Assembly: GCA_002499445.1 (NCBI GenBank)
Contig: DALS01000054.1
Coordinates: forward strand, 1-24,685
Direction: 5' to 3'
From: Methanosarcina sp. UBA293
GTDB lineage: Archaea; Halobacteriota; Methanosarcinia; Methanosarcinales; Methanosarcinaceae
DNA length: 24,685 nt
This document shows, one piece after another, positions 1-7,570 of this stretch; within the stretch, counting starts at the first letter, position 1; each line of letters opens with the position of its first letter. A program made the position numbers and the translations under genes. The notes under the pieces are model-generated. The model saw only the letters and a program-made list of their open reading frames with translations. It did not search any database and was not told where the DNA came from.

Positions 1-159
1 TGTACTTATTTTAACTTCTGTAGAGATCATAGAGGATTAACAAAAGAAAAAGGAGTTCTGGAAAAGAAAACACCTGCACAAGAGTCTGGAATCGCTAAAA
101 AGAAATGGAAATTAGCAGAGTTGTTAAATTACAGGTGTCTCAAAATATCAACTAATTAA
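1..159 (+). pseudogene. C-terminal tail of a DDE-type transposase, cut by the window edge
   Basis: Frame 1 is open from the first base to a TAA at 157-159, giving 52 residues. The tail reads FNFCRDHRGLTKEKG, then KKTPAQESGI and KKKWKLAELL. This follows the usual end of DDE transposases: an aromatic/Arg-His-x-x-L stretch, a TPA-E-x-G-I block and a K-W-x-L-L-L-type block. The start and the catalytic Asp/Asp/Glu residues lie outside the window, so I cannot tell whether the element is intact. The family (IS6/IS240-like or another) cannot be fixed from this tail. I see no clear terminal inverted repeat between the stop and the next gene. Confidence 0.6.
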
Positions 160-183
160 TGAGGGAGCACCAATTTTCAGTAA

Positions 184-462
184 TCAAATATATTTCCCAT
201 CTAACTGTTCCAGAACTCTTTTTCCATCATCGGTAAGAATATACTTTTTCCAAGTTGTTTTATCCGGAGTTAAACACTGGATTAAACCTTTAATCTCAAA
301 TTCCTTTAAGGCATGGCTGATATTTTGCGTAGAACGGCTTGTCTCATGGGCAATATCCGAAGCTCGAACTGAGGCGTGTCTTTTCATGGAATCCATAAGA
401 ATTAAGCGGCGGTCAACACTGACAACCCAGTTAACCATCTCATCGATTGAGTTTTCAGCCAT
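184..462 (-). CDS. small winged-helix transcriptional regulator
   Basis: A 92-residue protein that looks like a minimal winged-helix DNA-binding domain. A helical N-terminus (residues 5-30) is followed by a helix-turn-helix core at about 31-66 (VRASDIAHETSRSTQNIS, then HALKEFEIKGLI). A wing strand pair follows (TTWKKYILTDDGKRVLEQL). The pattern 'ASDIA...S.QNISHALKEFEIKGLI' is typical of MarR/ArsR-like archaeal regulators that read one DNA half-site per subunit. No effector domain is present. The ATG at 462 has TGAG five bases upstream and GGAG thirteen bases upstream. A minus-strand TATA-like ATTTAAATAT lies at about 509-520. Target and signal are unknown. It is convergent with the transposase tail and lies downstream of adk on the same strand. 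Confidence 0.8.
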   Translation of the reverse strand: MAENSIDEMVNWVVSVDRRLILMDSMKRHASVRASDIAHETSRSTQNISHALKEFEIKGLIQCLTPDKTTWKKYILTDDGKRVLEQLDGKYI

Positions 463-508
463 ATTAACTCAGTTTCTCCGCATAGTCCTTGTTAACATAA
501 GCAGCCGC

Positions 509-520
509 ATATATTTAAAT
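509..520 (-). promoter_or_regulatory. TATA-like box of the winged-helix regulator
   Basis: On the minus strand an AT-only stretch (ATTTAAATAT) lies about 50 bp upstream of the ATG at 462. It is the best TATA-like match between adk and the regulator and would start a short leader. Placement rests on base composition only. Confidence 0.4.
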
Positions 521-571
521 ATTAATGACTTGAATCAAATAGAAGAGAAAGAATCAGATATTCTTTACTAA

Positions 572-630
572 ACTGTAGCCTGGGAGAAAAGTAGAAAATA
601 TATAATAAAATAGAAAAGGAAATGAAGAAT
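572..630 (-). terminator. oligo-T termination region after adk
   Basis: Immediately after the adk stop the minus strand carries successive T runs (TTTCC, TTTTC, TTTTATT, ATTTTC, TTTTC) without a clear hairpin. Euryarchaeal RNA polymerase commonly stops at such oligo-T tracts, so this is the likely end of the secY-adk transcript. This is inferred from composition. Confidence 0.45.
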
Positions 631-1281
631 TCAGGCAAATTTTGAGAGAGATGCCTTTATATCTTCAAAAACTTCATCTATACCTTTTGTGCCATCCAGA
701 GTTACTAGGATACCCTTCTTTGTGTAATAGTCAATAAGGGGCTGAGTTTGTTTTTTATAAACATCGAGACGATTCATAACAGCCTCTTCTATGTCGTCGG
801 CACGCTGGAAAAGTTCACCGCCACAAATGTCGCAGACACCTTCTTTTTTCGGTGGGTTAAAAGTCCTGTGATAGCTTGCCCCACATTTACTACACATAAG
901 GCGGCCGCTTATCCTCTCGACCAGTTCATCATCAGGTACTTCAAGATTAAGGACAACATCTATGGGCTTGTTGATTTCATCCAAGAGGATTGTAAGAGCG
1001 TCGGCCTGAGGTCTTGTCCTTGGATATCCGTCAAGGATAAAACCCTTTTCACAATCTGGTTCTTTCAGACGGTTCTTAATAATCCCTATAAGCACATCAT
1101 CAGGAACAAGTTCTCCTTTGTCCATATATGCCTTTGCTGCAAGCCCAAGCTCGGTTCCTTCCCTGACATTTGCCCGCAAGATATCCCCTGTGGAAATCTG
1201 CGGGATCCCGTATAAATCAACCATTTTTTTGGCCTGGGTACCTTTTCCGGCACCTGGAGGCCCAAAGAGTATTAAATTCAT
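631..1281 (-). CDS. adk: adenylate kinase, long zinc-LID form
   Basis: Adenylate kinase catalyses ATP + AMP to 2 ADP in the cytoplasm. The 216 residues carry the P-loop GPPGAGKGT (7-15), the AMP-binding STGD (30-33) and DGYPRT (84-89). A long LID domain holds four cysteines in two CxxC pairs (C130/C133 and C150/C153), the structural zinc site. This is the bacterial-style long form, not the short trimeric archaeal AdkA. It follows secY on the same strand after 80 bp, an order also common in bacterial spc operons. The ATG at 1281 starts directly at the P-loop strand (MNLILFGPPG), and AGGGATC lies five bases upstream. Confidence 0.97.
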   Translation of the reverse strand: MNLILFGPPGAGKGTQAKKMVDLYGIPQISTGDILRANVREGTELGLAAKAYMDKGELVPDDVLIGIIKNRLKEPDCEKGFILDGYPRTRPQADALTILLDEINKPIDVVLNLEVPDDELVERISGRLMCSKCGASYHRTFNPPKKEGVCDICGGELFQRADDIEEAVMNRLDVYKKQTQPLIDYYTKKGILVTLDGTKGIDEVFEDIKASLSKFA

Positions 1282-1361
1282 TCGAAGATCCCTGTTCTTT
1301 AGTTTTTTACATTAGATCTAAATTCGATTTATTTTTGCACCTTTTTGCAGCCCAAAACCTT

Positions 1362-2840
1362 TTACTGCTCCCCGAAGAAGGAACGGATCATCGGGTGCAT
1401 TTCCATCATTTGCTCGGATGCAATATCTTCGTACAGCCTGTATACAATACTCACAGTAAGCAACAACCCTGTGCCTCCAGCACTTCCAATAGTACCAAGC
1501 AGGCTTGCAACCAGAGTAAGTGCTCCTATAAAAGCCCCACCAATTACGGTAACTTTTGGAATATAACGCTGCATGACTTTTTCAATGCTGCTTATGTTCC
1601 GCCTGAAGCCTGGAATTTGCATACCAGAGTTGAAAATCTTCTGGGCTGTAGGTTTGGCACCCATGCCTGTTGTCTCTATCCAGAAGAGAGCAAAGATAAT
1701 TCCGCCACCGATAAGCATGATGGCGTCTGTAAAGACGTGAAGTATAATCTGCCAGGTAGCAGGCGCAGCAAATCCATAGCTTGCAAAGGATTCACGCACA
1801 AGAGATGGAATCCAGTCATAAGGACTGTTTATTGGAGCAAGGTAATACATGATCCCATTCAGAGGGGTAGACCCATGAAACTCTCCAAGGAAGGTAATTC
1901 CTCGACTAGAGAGAATAATCCCGATCATCTGGATATTAGCCTGAAGAGCACGAACAAGAATCATCGGCAACACTGAAGAGTATATAAGCTTGACAGGGAA
2001 GCGACCCCTTGCTCCTCTCACTGCACTGTGTGCAAGAGGAATTTCAATCCTCGTACTCTCCACATAAACCACAAGCAGGAAAATTACAATCGTGCTCAAC
2101 AGTGCCAGGATTCCTCCTCTGATCAGTATAAACATCAGGCCTTCACCTGAGAAGAGATAGTCTGCTCCGACATTCTGTCCTATATAAACCCATTTTGGAA
2201 TCAGCCCGATTGGAAACCCTGTTTCGTCATGCTGCCAGCTAAAAATCCCTGCAACAATTTGCTGAGAGATTCCTGCGACAATGAAAAGCCCGACTCCTGA
2301 GCCGATACCCCACTTGGAAACTACTTCATCCATGAAAAGGATCAACGCGCCTCCAATAAAGATCTGGATAAGGAGCAGGAAGGTGATTACTCCCAGGCCT
2401 ACACCAAGAGCAGAAGCAAGCCCTGGATCTGGCTGAATATACCCACCAAGTAGCTGCGGTAAAGCCTCCAGTAGGATCATGACAAACACAAGGAACTTCT
2501 GGCCTCCTTGGAAGAATGCCTGGTCTCTGGGGTCCGACAAATCCAATTTGATAATGTCTGCTCCAACAAGAAGTTGCAGGACGATCGAAGCCGTGACAAT
2601 AGGCCCGATACCTAAAAGAATAAGAGATCCAGACGCACCTGCAAAGAAGGCACGGTAAGACTCAAAAAGGTCAATCGAATTCTGGGACATTCCAAAGAGC
2701 GGTACATTTGCCAGAGCAAAGTACAGCACAAGGACTCCCAGAGTCCACCAGAGCTTATCCTTAAAATGGACGTGTTTTTCCGGACTTGCTACTGCAGGTA
2801 ACTTGTTAAAAAACGGTTCTAACGTATCCCTGAGAGTCAT
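1362..2840 (-). CDS. secY: preprotein translocase subunit SecY (Sec61 alpha)
   Basis: SecY is the channel subunit of the SecYE-beta translocon in the cytoplasmic membrane. It passes signal-peptide proteins outward and membrane proteins sideways. The 492 residues contain about ten hydrophobic segments, beginning with WWTLGVLVLYFALANVPLFG after a 30-residue cytoplasmic N-terminus. A plug/TM2 region follows, and the basic cytosolic loop with HSAVRGARGRFPVKLIYSS is characteristic of archaeal/eukaryal Sec61 alpha. Another cytosolic loop contains GFRRNISSIEKVM. Length fits archaeal SecY. The ATG at 2840 has a GGTG site six bases upstream. Unlike the r-protein genes it is preceded by a hairpin and its own TATA box, so it is probably transcribed with adk only. 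Confidence 0.97.
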   Translation of the reverse strand: MTLRDTLEPFFNKLPAVASPEKHVHFKDKLWWTLGVLVLYFALANVPLFGMSQNSIDLFESYRAFFAGASGSLILLGIGPIVTASIVLQLLVGADIIKLDLSDPRDQAFFQGGQKFLVFVMILLEALPQLLGGYIQPDPGLASALGVGLGVITFLLLIQIFIGGALILFMDEVVSKWGIGSGVGLFIVAGISQQIVAGIFSWQHDETGFPIGLIPKWVYIGQNVGADYLFSGEGLMFILIRGGILALLSTIVIFLLVVYVESTRIEIPLAHSAVRGARGRFPVKLIYSSVLPMILVRALQANIQMIGIILSSRGITFLGEFHGSTPLNGIMYYLAPINSPYDWIPSLVRESFASYGFAAPATWQIILHVFTDAIMLIGGGIIFALFWIETTGMGAKPTAQKIFNSGMQIPGFRRNISSIEKVMQRYIPKVTVIGGAFIGALTLVASLLGTIGSAGGTGLLLTVSIVYRLYEDIASEQMMEMHPMIRSFFGEQ

Positions 2841-2866
2841 CGATTACACCATTCAAAATATAATTT

Positions 2867-2875
2867 GTATATAAA
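2867..2875 (-). promoter_or_regulatory. TATA box for secY-adk
   Basis: The minus strand reads TTTATATAC, close to the methanogen TATA consensus, inside an AT-rich gap. A start about 25 bp downstream would fall near 2846, giving a leader of only a few bases that barely includes the GGTG ribosome site at 2847-2850. The exact start is therefore uncertain. Confidence 0.6.
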
Positions 2876-2962
2876 TTTTTGAAATATTAGATTACGTTTT
2901 ACCTTAAAGCATTGGTAATATACTACAATCTAATATGAAAAAGTTACCAAAAGAATTTAAAT

Positions 2963-2987
2963 AAGTAATGTCAAAGTGACATTACTT
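2963..2987 (-). terminator. perfect hairpin terminator at the end of the r-protein operon
   Basis: Two perfectly complementary 11-base arms (2963-2973 and 2977-2987) are separated by a three-base loop. The hairpin overlaps the L15 stop codon (2986-2988). On the minus strand it is followed by ATTTAAATTCTTTT. A long stem followed by T-rich sequence is the structure of an intrinsic terminator. Confidence 0.65.
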
Positions 2988-3408
2988 ACTCAGCATTGAT
3001 GCAACTTCCGCCGGCGCTCTCAATTTTTTCGCGGGCAGATGCGGAGAATTCTTCCGAAGTGACCACAAGGTTCTTCGTAACACGTCCGCCTCCAAGCGCT
3101 TTTTCGATTCCAAGATCTCCAAGGTTAATATGGTATGCCCCATCCTTGAATTCTGCCAGTCCTTCTTCAGCAAGATAAGGAGCAAGCTCGTCAAGTTCTC
3201 CCACATTTACTATGGAAACGTCTCTTGAAATAGTATCAGGGCGCTTGAAACCATGTTTTCCGTAGCTATATCCTCTTAACATCGCTCTTACGAAGTGGTG
3301 TTTACAGGCTCCGGATTTCCCACGGCCTCCGCGGTTTCCGGCTCCACGCCTGTTTTTATGAGTTCCGCCTCCGCAGGTTCTGGATCCTCTGAATTTCTTT
3401 GTATCCAT
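2986..3408 (-). CDS. rpl15: 50S ribosomal protein L15 (uL15)
   Basis: Large-subunit protein whose glycine/arginine-rich N-terminal extension threads into 23S rRNA. The first 40 residues contain the typical run SRTCGGGTHKNRRGAGNRGG, and the globular part continues to 140 residues. An in-frame GTG lies nine bases upstream at 3417, but it overlaps the GGTGG ribosome site. I therefore take the ATG at 3408 (MDTKKFRGSRT), which gives an ideal AAGGTGG spacing. It is the last gene of the cluster and its stop lies inside the terminator hairpin. Confidence 0.95.
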   Translation of the reverse strand: MDTKKFRGSRTCGGGTHKNRRGAGNRGGRGKSGACKHHFVRAMLRGYSYGKHGFKRPDTISRDVSIVNVGELDELAPYLAEEGLAEFKDGAYHINLGDLGIEKALGGGRVTKNLVVTSEEFSASAREKIESAGGSCINAE

Positions 3409-3418
3409 TAAAACCACC

Positions 3419-3880
3419 TTATCTCATTTTGTGCAGGAGCACGTTGATGTCATCGCCGTGGTTTCCAAGCACGCCGCCCTGCTGTACGGTCCTTTTAATC
3501 CCAGCATGCCCTTTTCTAGGAGGATGAAGCCTGAAAACAGGCTTCAATTTGGGAATATCATTAAGAGATGCTTCTCCTTTAACTACAGCATCTGCAAAAA
3601 CCTGTATTGAGTCATAGGCTGTGTTTTCCTGGATGTATTCCTCGGTCAGGCGAGTATTGCCTTCGAGTCTTCCACGTTTTTCGAGAATTTCTGCAAGGGC
3701 CTTTGCATCAACTTTCCCGTAGGCAACGTAGTCCTTTGACTTCAAAATCATACCTTTGAAGTGAGGATTCTCAGGCACAACTACACAGTGATTAACTCTG
3801 TGCAGGCGGAGCATCTTCATAGTATCTTCAATGGTATACCGGACATTAACCGGACCTCTCAACCTTACAACTGCATACAT
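3419..3880 (-). CDS. rpl30: 50S ribosomal protein L30 (uL30)
   Basis: Archaeal long form of uL30 (153 residues; bacterial L30 is about 60). The N-terminus MYAVVRLRGPVNVRYTIEDT and the LRLHRVNHCVVVP segment form the conserved L30 core. The additional C-terminal part (VFRLHPPRKGHAGIKR) is shared with eukaryal L7. It lies one base after the S5 stop, with an AAGGAGG site inside the last S5 codons, so its translation probably depends on S5. Confidence 0.96.
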   Translation of the reverse strand: MYAVVRLRGPVNVRYTIEDTMKMLRLHRVNHCVVVPENPHFKGMILKSKDYVAYGKVDAKALAEILEKRGRLEGNTRLTEEYIQENTAYDSIQVFADAVVKGEASLNDIPKLKPVFRLHPPRKGHAGIKRTVQQGGVLGNHGDDINVLLHKMR

Positions 3881-3881
3881 C

Positions 3882-4508
3882 TCAGGCTTCCTCCTTACAG
3901 TTTACTGGCAGCCTCATAATGTTAACCTGGTTAAGGGCGTCAAAGGTTGCCTGCGCGAAGTTGAGGGTTGTCCGTGTAGTTCCAAAGGACTTGGTCCACA
4001 CGTCTTTAATTCCGGCTTTTTCAAGCACCTTAGTTGCAGTATTTCCTGCAGCAATTCCAAGCCCTCTTGGAGCAGGAATAAGTGTTACGCTTACACTGCC
4101 TGCCTTTCCTGTAACTTCATAAGGAACGGTGTGAGGCAGACCGCAGGCACATTCCCAGGACCCGCAGCCTCTGCGGATGTAGGTAATATCGAGCTTTGCA
4201 GCATCAATTGCTTTGCGAATAGCAGGCCCTACCTGCACATCCTTTGCCTGCCCAAGTCCCACATAGCCGTTTCTGTTCCCTACGATTACGGTTGCTCTGA
4301 ATTTCACACGGCGTCCAGAGTCAGTCATCCTCTGGACCATGTTAATATCTAGCACCTCATCTTCCAGGTCAGGAAGCAGCATATCAATTATCTGGGGTTC
4401 CCTGATAGGCAGGCCTGATTTGATTGCTTCTTCCATGGAAGCAACCTGTCCTTCTACGACTAATTTTCCAAGCCTGGTTCTCGGAACCCAATCTTCATCG
4501 AATGCCAT
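3882..4508 (-). CDS. rps5: 30S ribosomal protein S5 (uS5)
   Basis: Small-subunit protein near the mRNA entry and decoding region. The N-terminal domain is double-stranded-RNA-binding-like, with VKFRATVIVGNRNGYVGLGQ and AIRKAIDAAKLDI. The C-terminal domain contains TLIPAPRGLGIAAGNTATKVLEKAGI. Length (208 residues) is normal for archaea. The ATG at 4508 follows AAGGTGATTAA, nine bases beyond the L18 stop. Confidence 0.97.
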   Translation of the reverse strand: MAFDEDWVPRTRLGKLVVEGQVASMEEAIKSGLPIREPQIIDMLLPDLEDEVLDINMVQRMTDSGRRVKFRATVIVGNRNGYVGLGQAKDVQVGPAIRKAIDAAKLDITYIRRGCGSWECACGLPHTVPYEVTGKAGSVSVTLIPAPRGLGIAAGNTATKVLEKAGIKDVWTKSFGTTRTTLNFAQATFDALNQVNIMRLPVNCKEEA

Positions 4509-4517
4509 TTAATCACC

Positions 4518-5042
4518 TTAACTAAATTCAGCAAAGATTTTCTCTTTGGTTGCTTCAAACTGCTCTGGCAGGTCTGAGCTCTCTTCTCTGTATTCAGCAA
4601 TGTGCTCTCCCCGGATTCTCTCGTCCGAGGGGAATACTTCAGGGCTGCTGGGAACTTCAAAACCTGAGTCTACTATGCCTTTAAGGGCAGCATAAACCCT
4701 GGAACCTGCAGAGGATGCCTGAAGTCCTAAATCCAGAATGCCTCCTTCATATCCCTGTTTCAAACTTTTCAGTCCGAACAAGAGCCCTGTAAGGTATGCA
4801 GCAGTTGTATTTCCGGTAGCCCCTGTATAACCGTACTTAGCAAGTTCACTCGAAACAGCTGAGGAATAAGTTATGTCCCCCTCAGGGGTCGGAGCTATTA
4901 ACTGGATCTGAACGTTTCTTGCACTTTTCCTTATAACCACACGGTCCTGTTTTGAGATCAGTAAATTGAGGCGCAGGTGGTAATTAGTGCGTCCTTCTCT
5001 TCTTCTTCTAAAAGGAACCTTATATCTTGGTCCTGTTGCCAT
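4518..5042 (-). CDS. rpl18: 50S ribosomal protein L18 (uL18)
   Basis: 5S rRNA-binding protein of the central protuberance. The N-terminal basic run KVPFRRRREGRTNYHLRLNL is typical of archaeal and eukaryal (L5e) members. It is followed by the core VIRKSARNVQIQLI and GLQASSAGSRVYAALKGIVDSG. The 174 residues match the archaeal form. The ATG at 5042 is preceded by GGAGGAGC. The gene lies 16 bases after the L19e stop. Confidence 0.96.
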   Translation of the reverse strand: MATGPRYKVPFRRRREGRTNYHLRLNLLISKQDRVVIRKSARNVQIQLIAPTPEGDITYSSAVSSELAKYGYTGATGNTTAAYLTGLLFGLKSLKQGYEGGILDLGLQASSAGSRVYAALKGIVDSGFEVPSSPEVFPSDERIRGEHIAEYREESSDLPEQFEATKEKIFAEFS

Positions 5043-5058
5043 ATTTAGCTCCTCCAGG

Positions 5059-5511
5059 TTATTTTTTTAACAGTTTTTCTGACCCAAGGTGGGAATTAAG
5101 GTGGGCAACACTTCTGTATTCGCCGCCTTTTGCTTTCCTGTAGAGCCTGCAGTATGCAGACTTATCAAGTGCCCCTTCTGCACGGAGTTCCTTGAGCCTT
5201 CTTCTCAGAGCCCGGATCTTTTTGATCCACTGTTCCTTTTTCGGAGTACGGGCTCCTTTTTTACCTTTTCTTGAACCGTGACCTTTGCAGTGCCCATACT
5301 TGCGCTTGGCAGCAAGAGCTCTGGCTCGGCCTCTGCTAACTCCTTTGACCGGCTTAGCCTTAATAGTGCCTTTCTCAATGAGCTCGCGAATATCGTCCCT
5401 GGTAATTGCAGACGCGATCTCTTCAGAGGCTTCCGGATTAAGCCATACCCTGTCGAGTCCGCATTCAAGAATTTTGGAGGCTAATCTTTTCTGATTGACC
5501 AGATCTGACAT
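5059..5511 (-). CDS. rpl19e: 50S ribosomal protein L19e (eL19)
   Basis: Archaeal/eukaryal-specific large-subunit protein, almost entirely helical and very basic. Key blocks are LASKILECGLDRVWLNPE, IRELIEKGTIKAKPVKGVSR and the highly conserved KGHGSRKGKKGARTPKKEQW. The frame extends to a GTG at 5520. The ATG at 5511 (MSDLVNQKR) has GGAGTG at good spacing and lies one base past the L32e stop, so it is preferred and yields 150 residues. Confidence 0.95.
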   Translation of the reverse strand: MSDLVNQKRLASKILECGLDRVWLNPEASEEIASAITRDDIRELIEKGTIKAKPVKGVSRGRARALAAKRKYGHCKGHGSRKGKKGARTPKKEQWIKKIRALRRRLKELRAEGALDKSAYCRLYRKAKGGEYRSVAHLNSHLGSEKLLKK

Positions 5512-5512
5512 T

Positions 5513-5953
5513 TTATTCACTCCTTCCAGGGTTTAGAACTTTAATTCCAAGTTCTTCAGCTTTTGCGAGAATAACAGCCCTCTTTCTTGCACCCACTGTC
5601 GAGGCTATCCTGATAGCTTCATTAGAGGCATCAACAAGCTCAAGTTCAGCAGCACTGGAAATAAGCACATCTGAATAACCCGAAGGGTGAAGGCCTTTTA
5701 CTGCAACAGGACTTCCATATCCTACCTGAGCAAGAGCACCTTTTGCGACGTATTTTCTGCGCTGTTTGCCCTGTAAACCTCTCGGACGCCTCCAGTTGCT
5801 GTCAAGTCTCTTGAATTTATGACAGGCTGCTCTCTTGAACTGGGGCTTTTTTCCCTTTAGGACTTTTCTCACATTGAATAATCGCCTGAATTCAGGGTCC
5901 GTATCAAGTGTGGAAACTGAAGTACCTTCTGATTTGAATTCTTCTACCATCAT
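5513..5953 (-). CDS. rpl32e: 50S ribosomal protein L32e (eL32)
   Basis: Archaeal/eukaryal-specific large-subunit protein. The core is FKRAACHKFKRLDSNWRRPRG, with LQGKQRRKYVAKGALAQVGY and a C-terminal segment rich in Ala/Val and basic residues (IRIASTVGARKRAVILAKAE). Two adjacent ATG codons (5953 and 5950) follow TGAGGTGGTT. The TGA of L6 is part of this SD-like element. I report the first ATG (146 residues); the second gives better SD spacing and cannot be excluded. Confidence 0.94.
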   Translation of the reverse strand: MMVEEFKSEGTSVSTLDTDPEFRRLFNVRKVLKGKKPQFKRAACHKFKRLDSNWRRPRGLQGKQRRKYVAKGALAQVGYGSPVAVKGLHPSGYSDVLISSAAELELVDASNEAIRIASTVGARKRAVILAKAEELGIKVLNPGRSE

Positions 5954-5960
5954 AACCACC

Positions 5961-6491
5961 TCAGGCCTTCTGCACGATGTAGATTCCGTCCTGGAAAACC
6001 CTCGTGTCGAATCTCTTGATCCTGGTCTTCTGTTCAATGTTTGCAGCAGTCTGCCCGACATCTTCCTTGTTGATACCGGAAACAGTTACCTCGCTTCCGG
6101 TTATCTTAACTTTTGTATCACCAAGAATTTTTGCAACTCTTGGCTTCTTTTCTCCAAGGAAGTTTCCGATTATGAAGGTCTTACCATCAACTTTTGTCTG
6201 AATAGGGAAGTGAGAGTACACAATAGACATCTTGCACTCAAAACCTTCATTTACGCCTTTTATCAGGTTTTTGATGTGGGAAGTAAAAGTGCCTACCATG
6301 GCTCTCTGTTCTTTCCTGAAGGATTCTGCATCCACCACTATTTCGCCTTCCGCGACGTCAATCTTGATTCCAGGATACCACAGCTTTCTCTCGACGGTAC
6401 CCATGGGACCCTTGGCTGTAAATACGTTCTGAGAGAAAGAGACGGAAATTCCTTCAGGAATCTCTATTGTTCTTACAATGTCCTTAACCAT
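5961..6491 (-). CDS. rpl6: 50S ribosomal protein L6 (uL6)
   Basis: Large-subunit protein next to the sarcin-ricin loop, with two similar alpha/beta domains. The N-terminal domain is seen in ISVSFSQNVFTAKGPMGTVERKL, where AKGPMGT is a hallmark. The second domain includes FLGEKKPRVAKILGDTKVKI, then TVSGINKEDVGQTAANIEQ. The 176 residues are the expected length. GGAGGAAACAGGAA precedes the ATG at 6491, and the S8 stop sits within that site. Confidence 0.97.
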   Translation of the reverse strand: MVKDIVRTIEIPEGISVSFSQNVFTAKGPMGTVERKLWYPGIKIDVAEGEIVVDAESFRKEQRAMVGTFTSHIKNLIKGVNEGFECKMSIVYSHFPIQTKVDGKTFIIGNFLGEKKPRVAKILGDTKVKITGSEVTVSGINKEDVGQTAANIEQKTRIKRFDTRVFQDGIYIVQKA

Positions 6492-6505
6492 TTCCTGTTT
6501 CCTCC

Positions 6506-6898
6506 TCAGTATACATAAGCAAGAATCTGCCCACCAATCTTCTTCTCACGGGCTTCGTACTGGGACATGACCCCGCTTGAAGTAGTTACTATAAGGGCAC
6601 CAAAGTTCTTTGCCGGCAGGAACTGCTTTTCCCAGCGTTCAAAGCTGCCAGTTCCTACGGAATACCGCGGCTTGATTGCACCGCATTTGTTAATTCTTCC
6701 TACAAGGGCAACACTGTAGATTCCAGCTTTTCCATCCTCAATAAACTCGAATTCTCCAATGTAGCCAAGATCTTGCATAACCTTCAACACGTTGCCAATG
6801 GTTTTTGAAGCTGGTCTGAGAATACAGCTGCTTTTCCCAATAACTTCGGCATTTTTAATTGTGGAAAGGGCATTTGCAAGAGGATCAAGTAATACCAT
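6506..6898 (-). CDS. rps8: 30S ribosomal protein S8 (uS8)
   Basis: Primary 16S rRNA-binding protein of the platform. The start MVLLDPLANALSTIKNAEVI and the C-terminal block FGALIVTTSSGVMSQYEARE are diagnostic. The open frame runs 31 codons further upstream into the S14 gene. The ATG at 6898 follows AAGGTGATTAA ten bases after the S14 stop and gives the normal archaeal length of 130 residues. Confidence 0.96.
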   Translation of the reverse strand: MVLLDPLANALSTIKNAEVIGKSSCILRPASKTIGNVLKVMQDLGYIGEFEFIEDGKAGIYSVALVGRINKCGAIKPRYSVGTGSFERWEKQFLPAKNFGALIVTTSSGVMSQYEAREKKIGGQILAYVY

Positions 6899-6908
6899 TT
6901 TAATCACC

Positions 6909-7061
6909 TTACGAATACTTCTCAAAGCCCATCTCGTGGGCAATCTCCCTGAAACAGTGCCTGCAGAGGTAAATATCATATTTGCGGACAAGGCCCTGCT
7001 TTCTCCCGCACCGCTTGCAGACGTTTACTCCTTTTCCGGACTTATCTATAGTCTCTGCCAT
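6909..7061 (-). CDS. rps14: 30S ribosomal protein S14, zinc-binding (uS14)
   Basis: A 50-residue gene too short for many ORF callers. Translation begins MAETIDKSGKGVNVCKRCGR and ends EIAHEMGFEKYS. Two CxxC pairs (C15/C18 and C33/C36) form the zinc finger of C+ type S14, which packs against the head of the 30S subunit. The ATG (7059-7061) shares one base with the L5 stop codon (TAATG), so termination-reinitiation is likely. The SD must lie in the L5 C-terminal codons (GGAGGTCATG). It sits in its usual place between L5 and S8. Confidence 0.95.
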   Translation of the reverse strand: MAETIDKSGKGVNVCKRCGRKQGLVRKYDIYLCRHCFREIAHEMGFEKYS

Positions 7062-7570
7062 TACATGACCTCCACGCCATAGTTTTCGTTAAGGAAAGCA
7101 ACCGCATCCTCAACTGTAACCTTGTGGTTAGTCGGGACCTTCCTTGCTGCGATTCTTCTTTTGCAGACTCTTTCTCCAGGGCGCTTGATCACAACTGTGA
7201 CGTCCATCCCGAAAACTCCGATATTTGGGTCATATCTCATGCCTGGGAAATCAGTGTGCTCTTCAATTCCAAAAGAGACGTTTCCAAGCGAGTCAAACTG
7301 GGAACTGGCAAGAGTATTATCATGGATATTAAAAGCGGTCTCAAGGAACTTCTGAGCATTCTGTCCTCTAAGAGTCACTTTACAGCCTATGGGTTCGCCT
7401 TTCTTGATTGAGAAAGCCGGAAGGGTTCTCTTAGCAAAGCATCTGACAACTTCCTGTCCTGTAATTGTCTTGAGGATTTCTTCAGCATTTACGAGGTGCT
7501 GGCCACTCTCTCCAACAGCCATATGAACAGTTACCTTCTCAACAACGGGAGTGCGCATGACATTACTCAA
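7061..7570 (-). CDS. rpl5: 50S ribosomal protein L5 (uL5)
   Basis: 5S rRNA-binding protein at the central protuberance that contacts P-site tRNA and the S13 bridge. Diagnostic segments are MRTPVVEKVTVHMAVGESG, ITGQEVVRCFAKRTLPAFSI and the loop GIEEHTDFPGMRYDPNIGVF. The start is ambiguous. A TTG at 7570 has GGTGAG four bases upstream and overlaps S4e by eight bases, giving 169 residues. The ATG at 7558 (MRTPVV) has no overlap with S4e but a poorer ribosome site and gives 165. I keep the TTG version with moderate confidence. Confidence 0.93.
   Translation of the reverse strand: MSNVMRTPVVEKVTVHMAVGESGQHLVNAEEILKTITGQEVVRCFAKRTLPAFSIKKGEPIGCKVTLRGQNAQKFLETAFNIHDNTLASSQFDSLGNVSFGIEEHTDFPGMRYDPNIGVFGMDVTVVIKRPGERVCKRRIAARKVPTNHKVTVEDAVAFLNENYGVEVM

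Noticed and set aside
14..30. TTCTGTAGAGATC near the left edge as an IS terminal repeat matching the right edge
   Set aside because: It lies inside the transposase reading frame and matches only partly; taken as coincidence.
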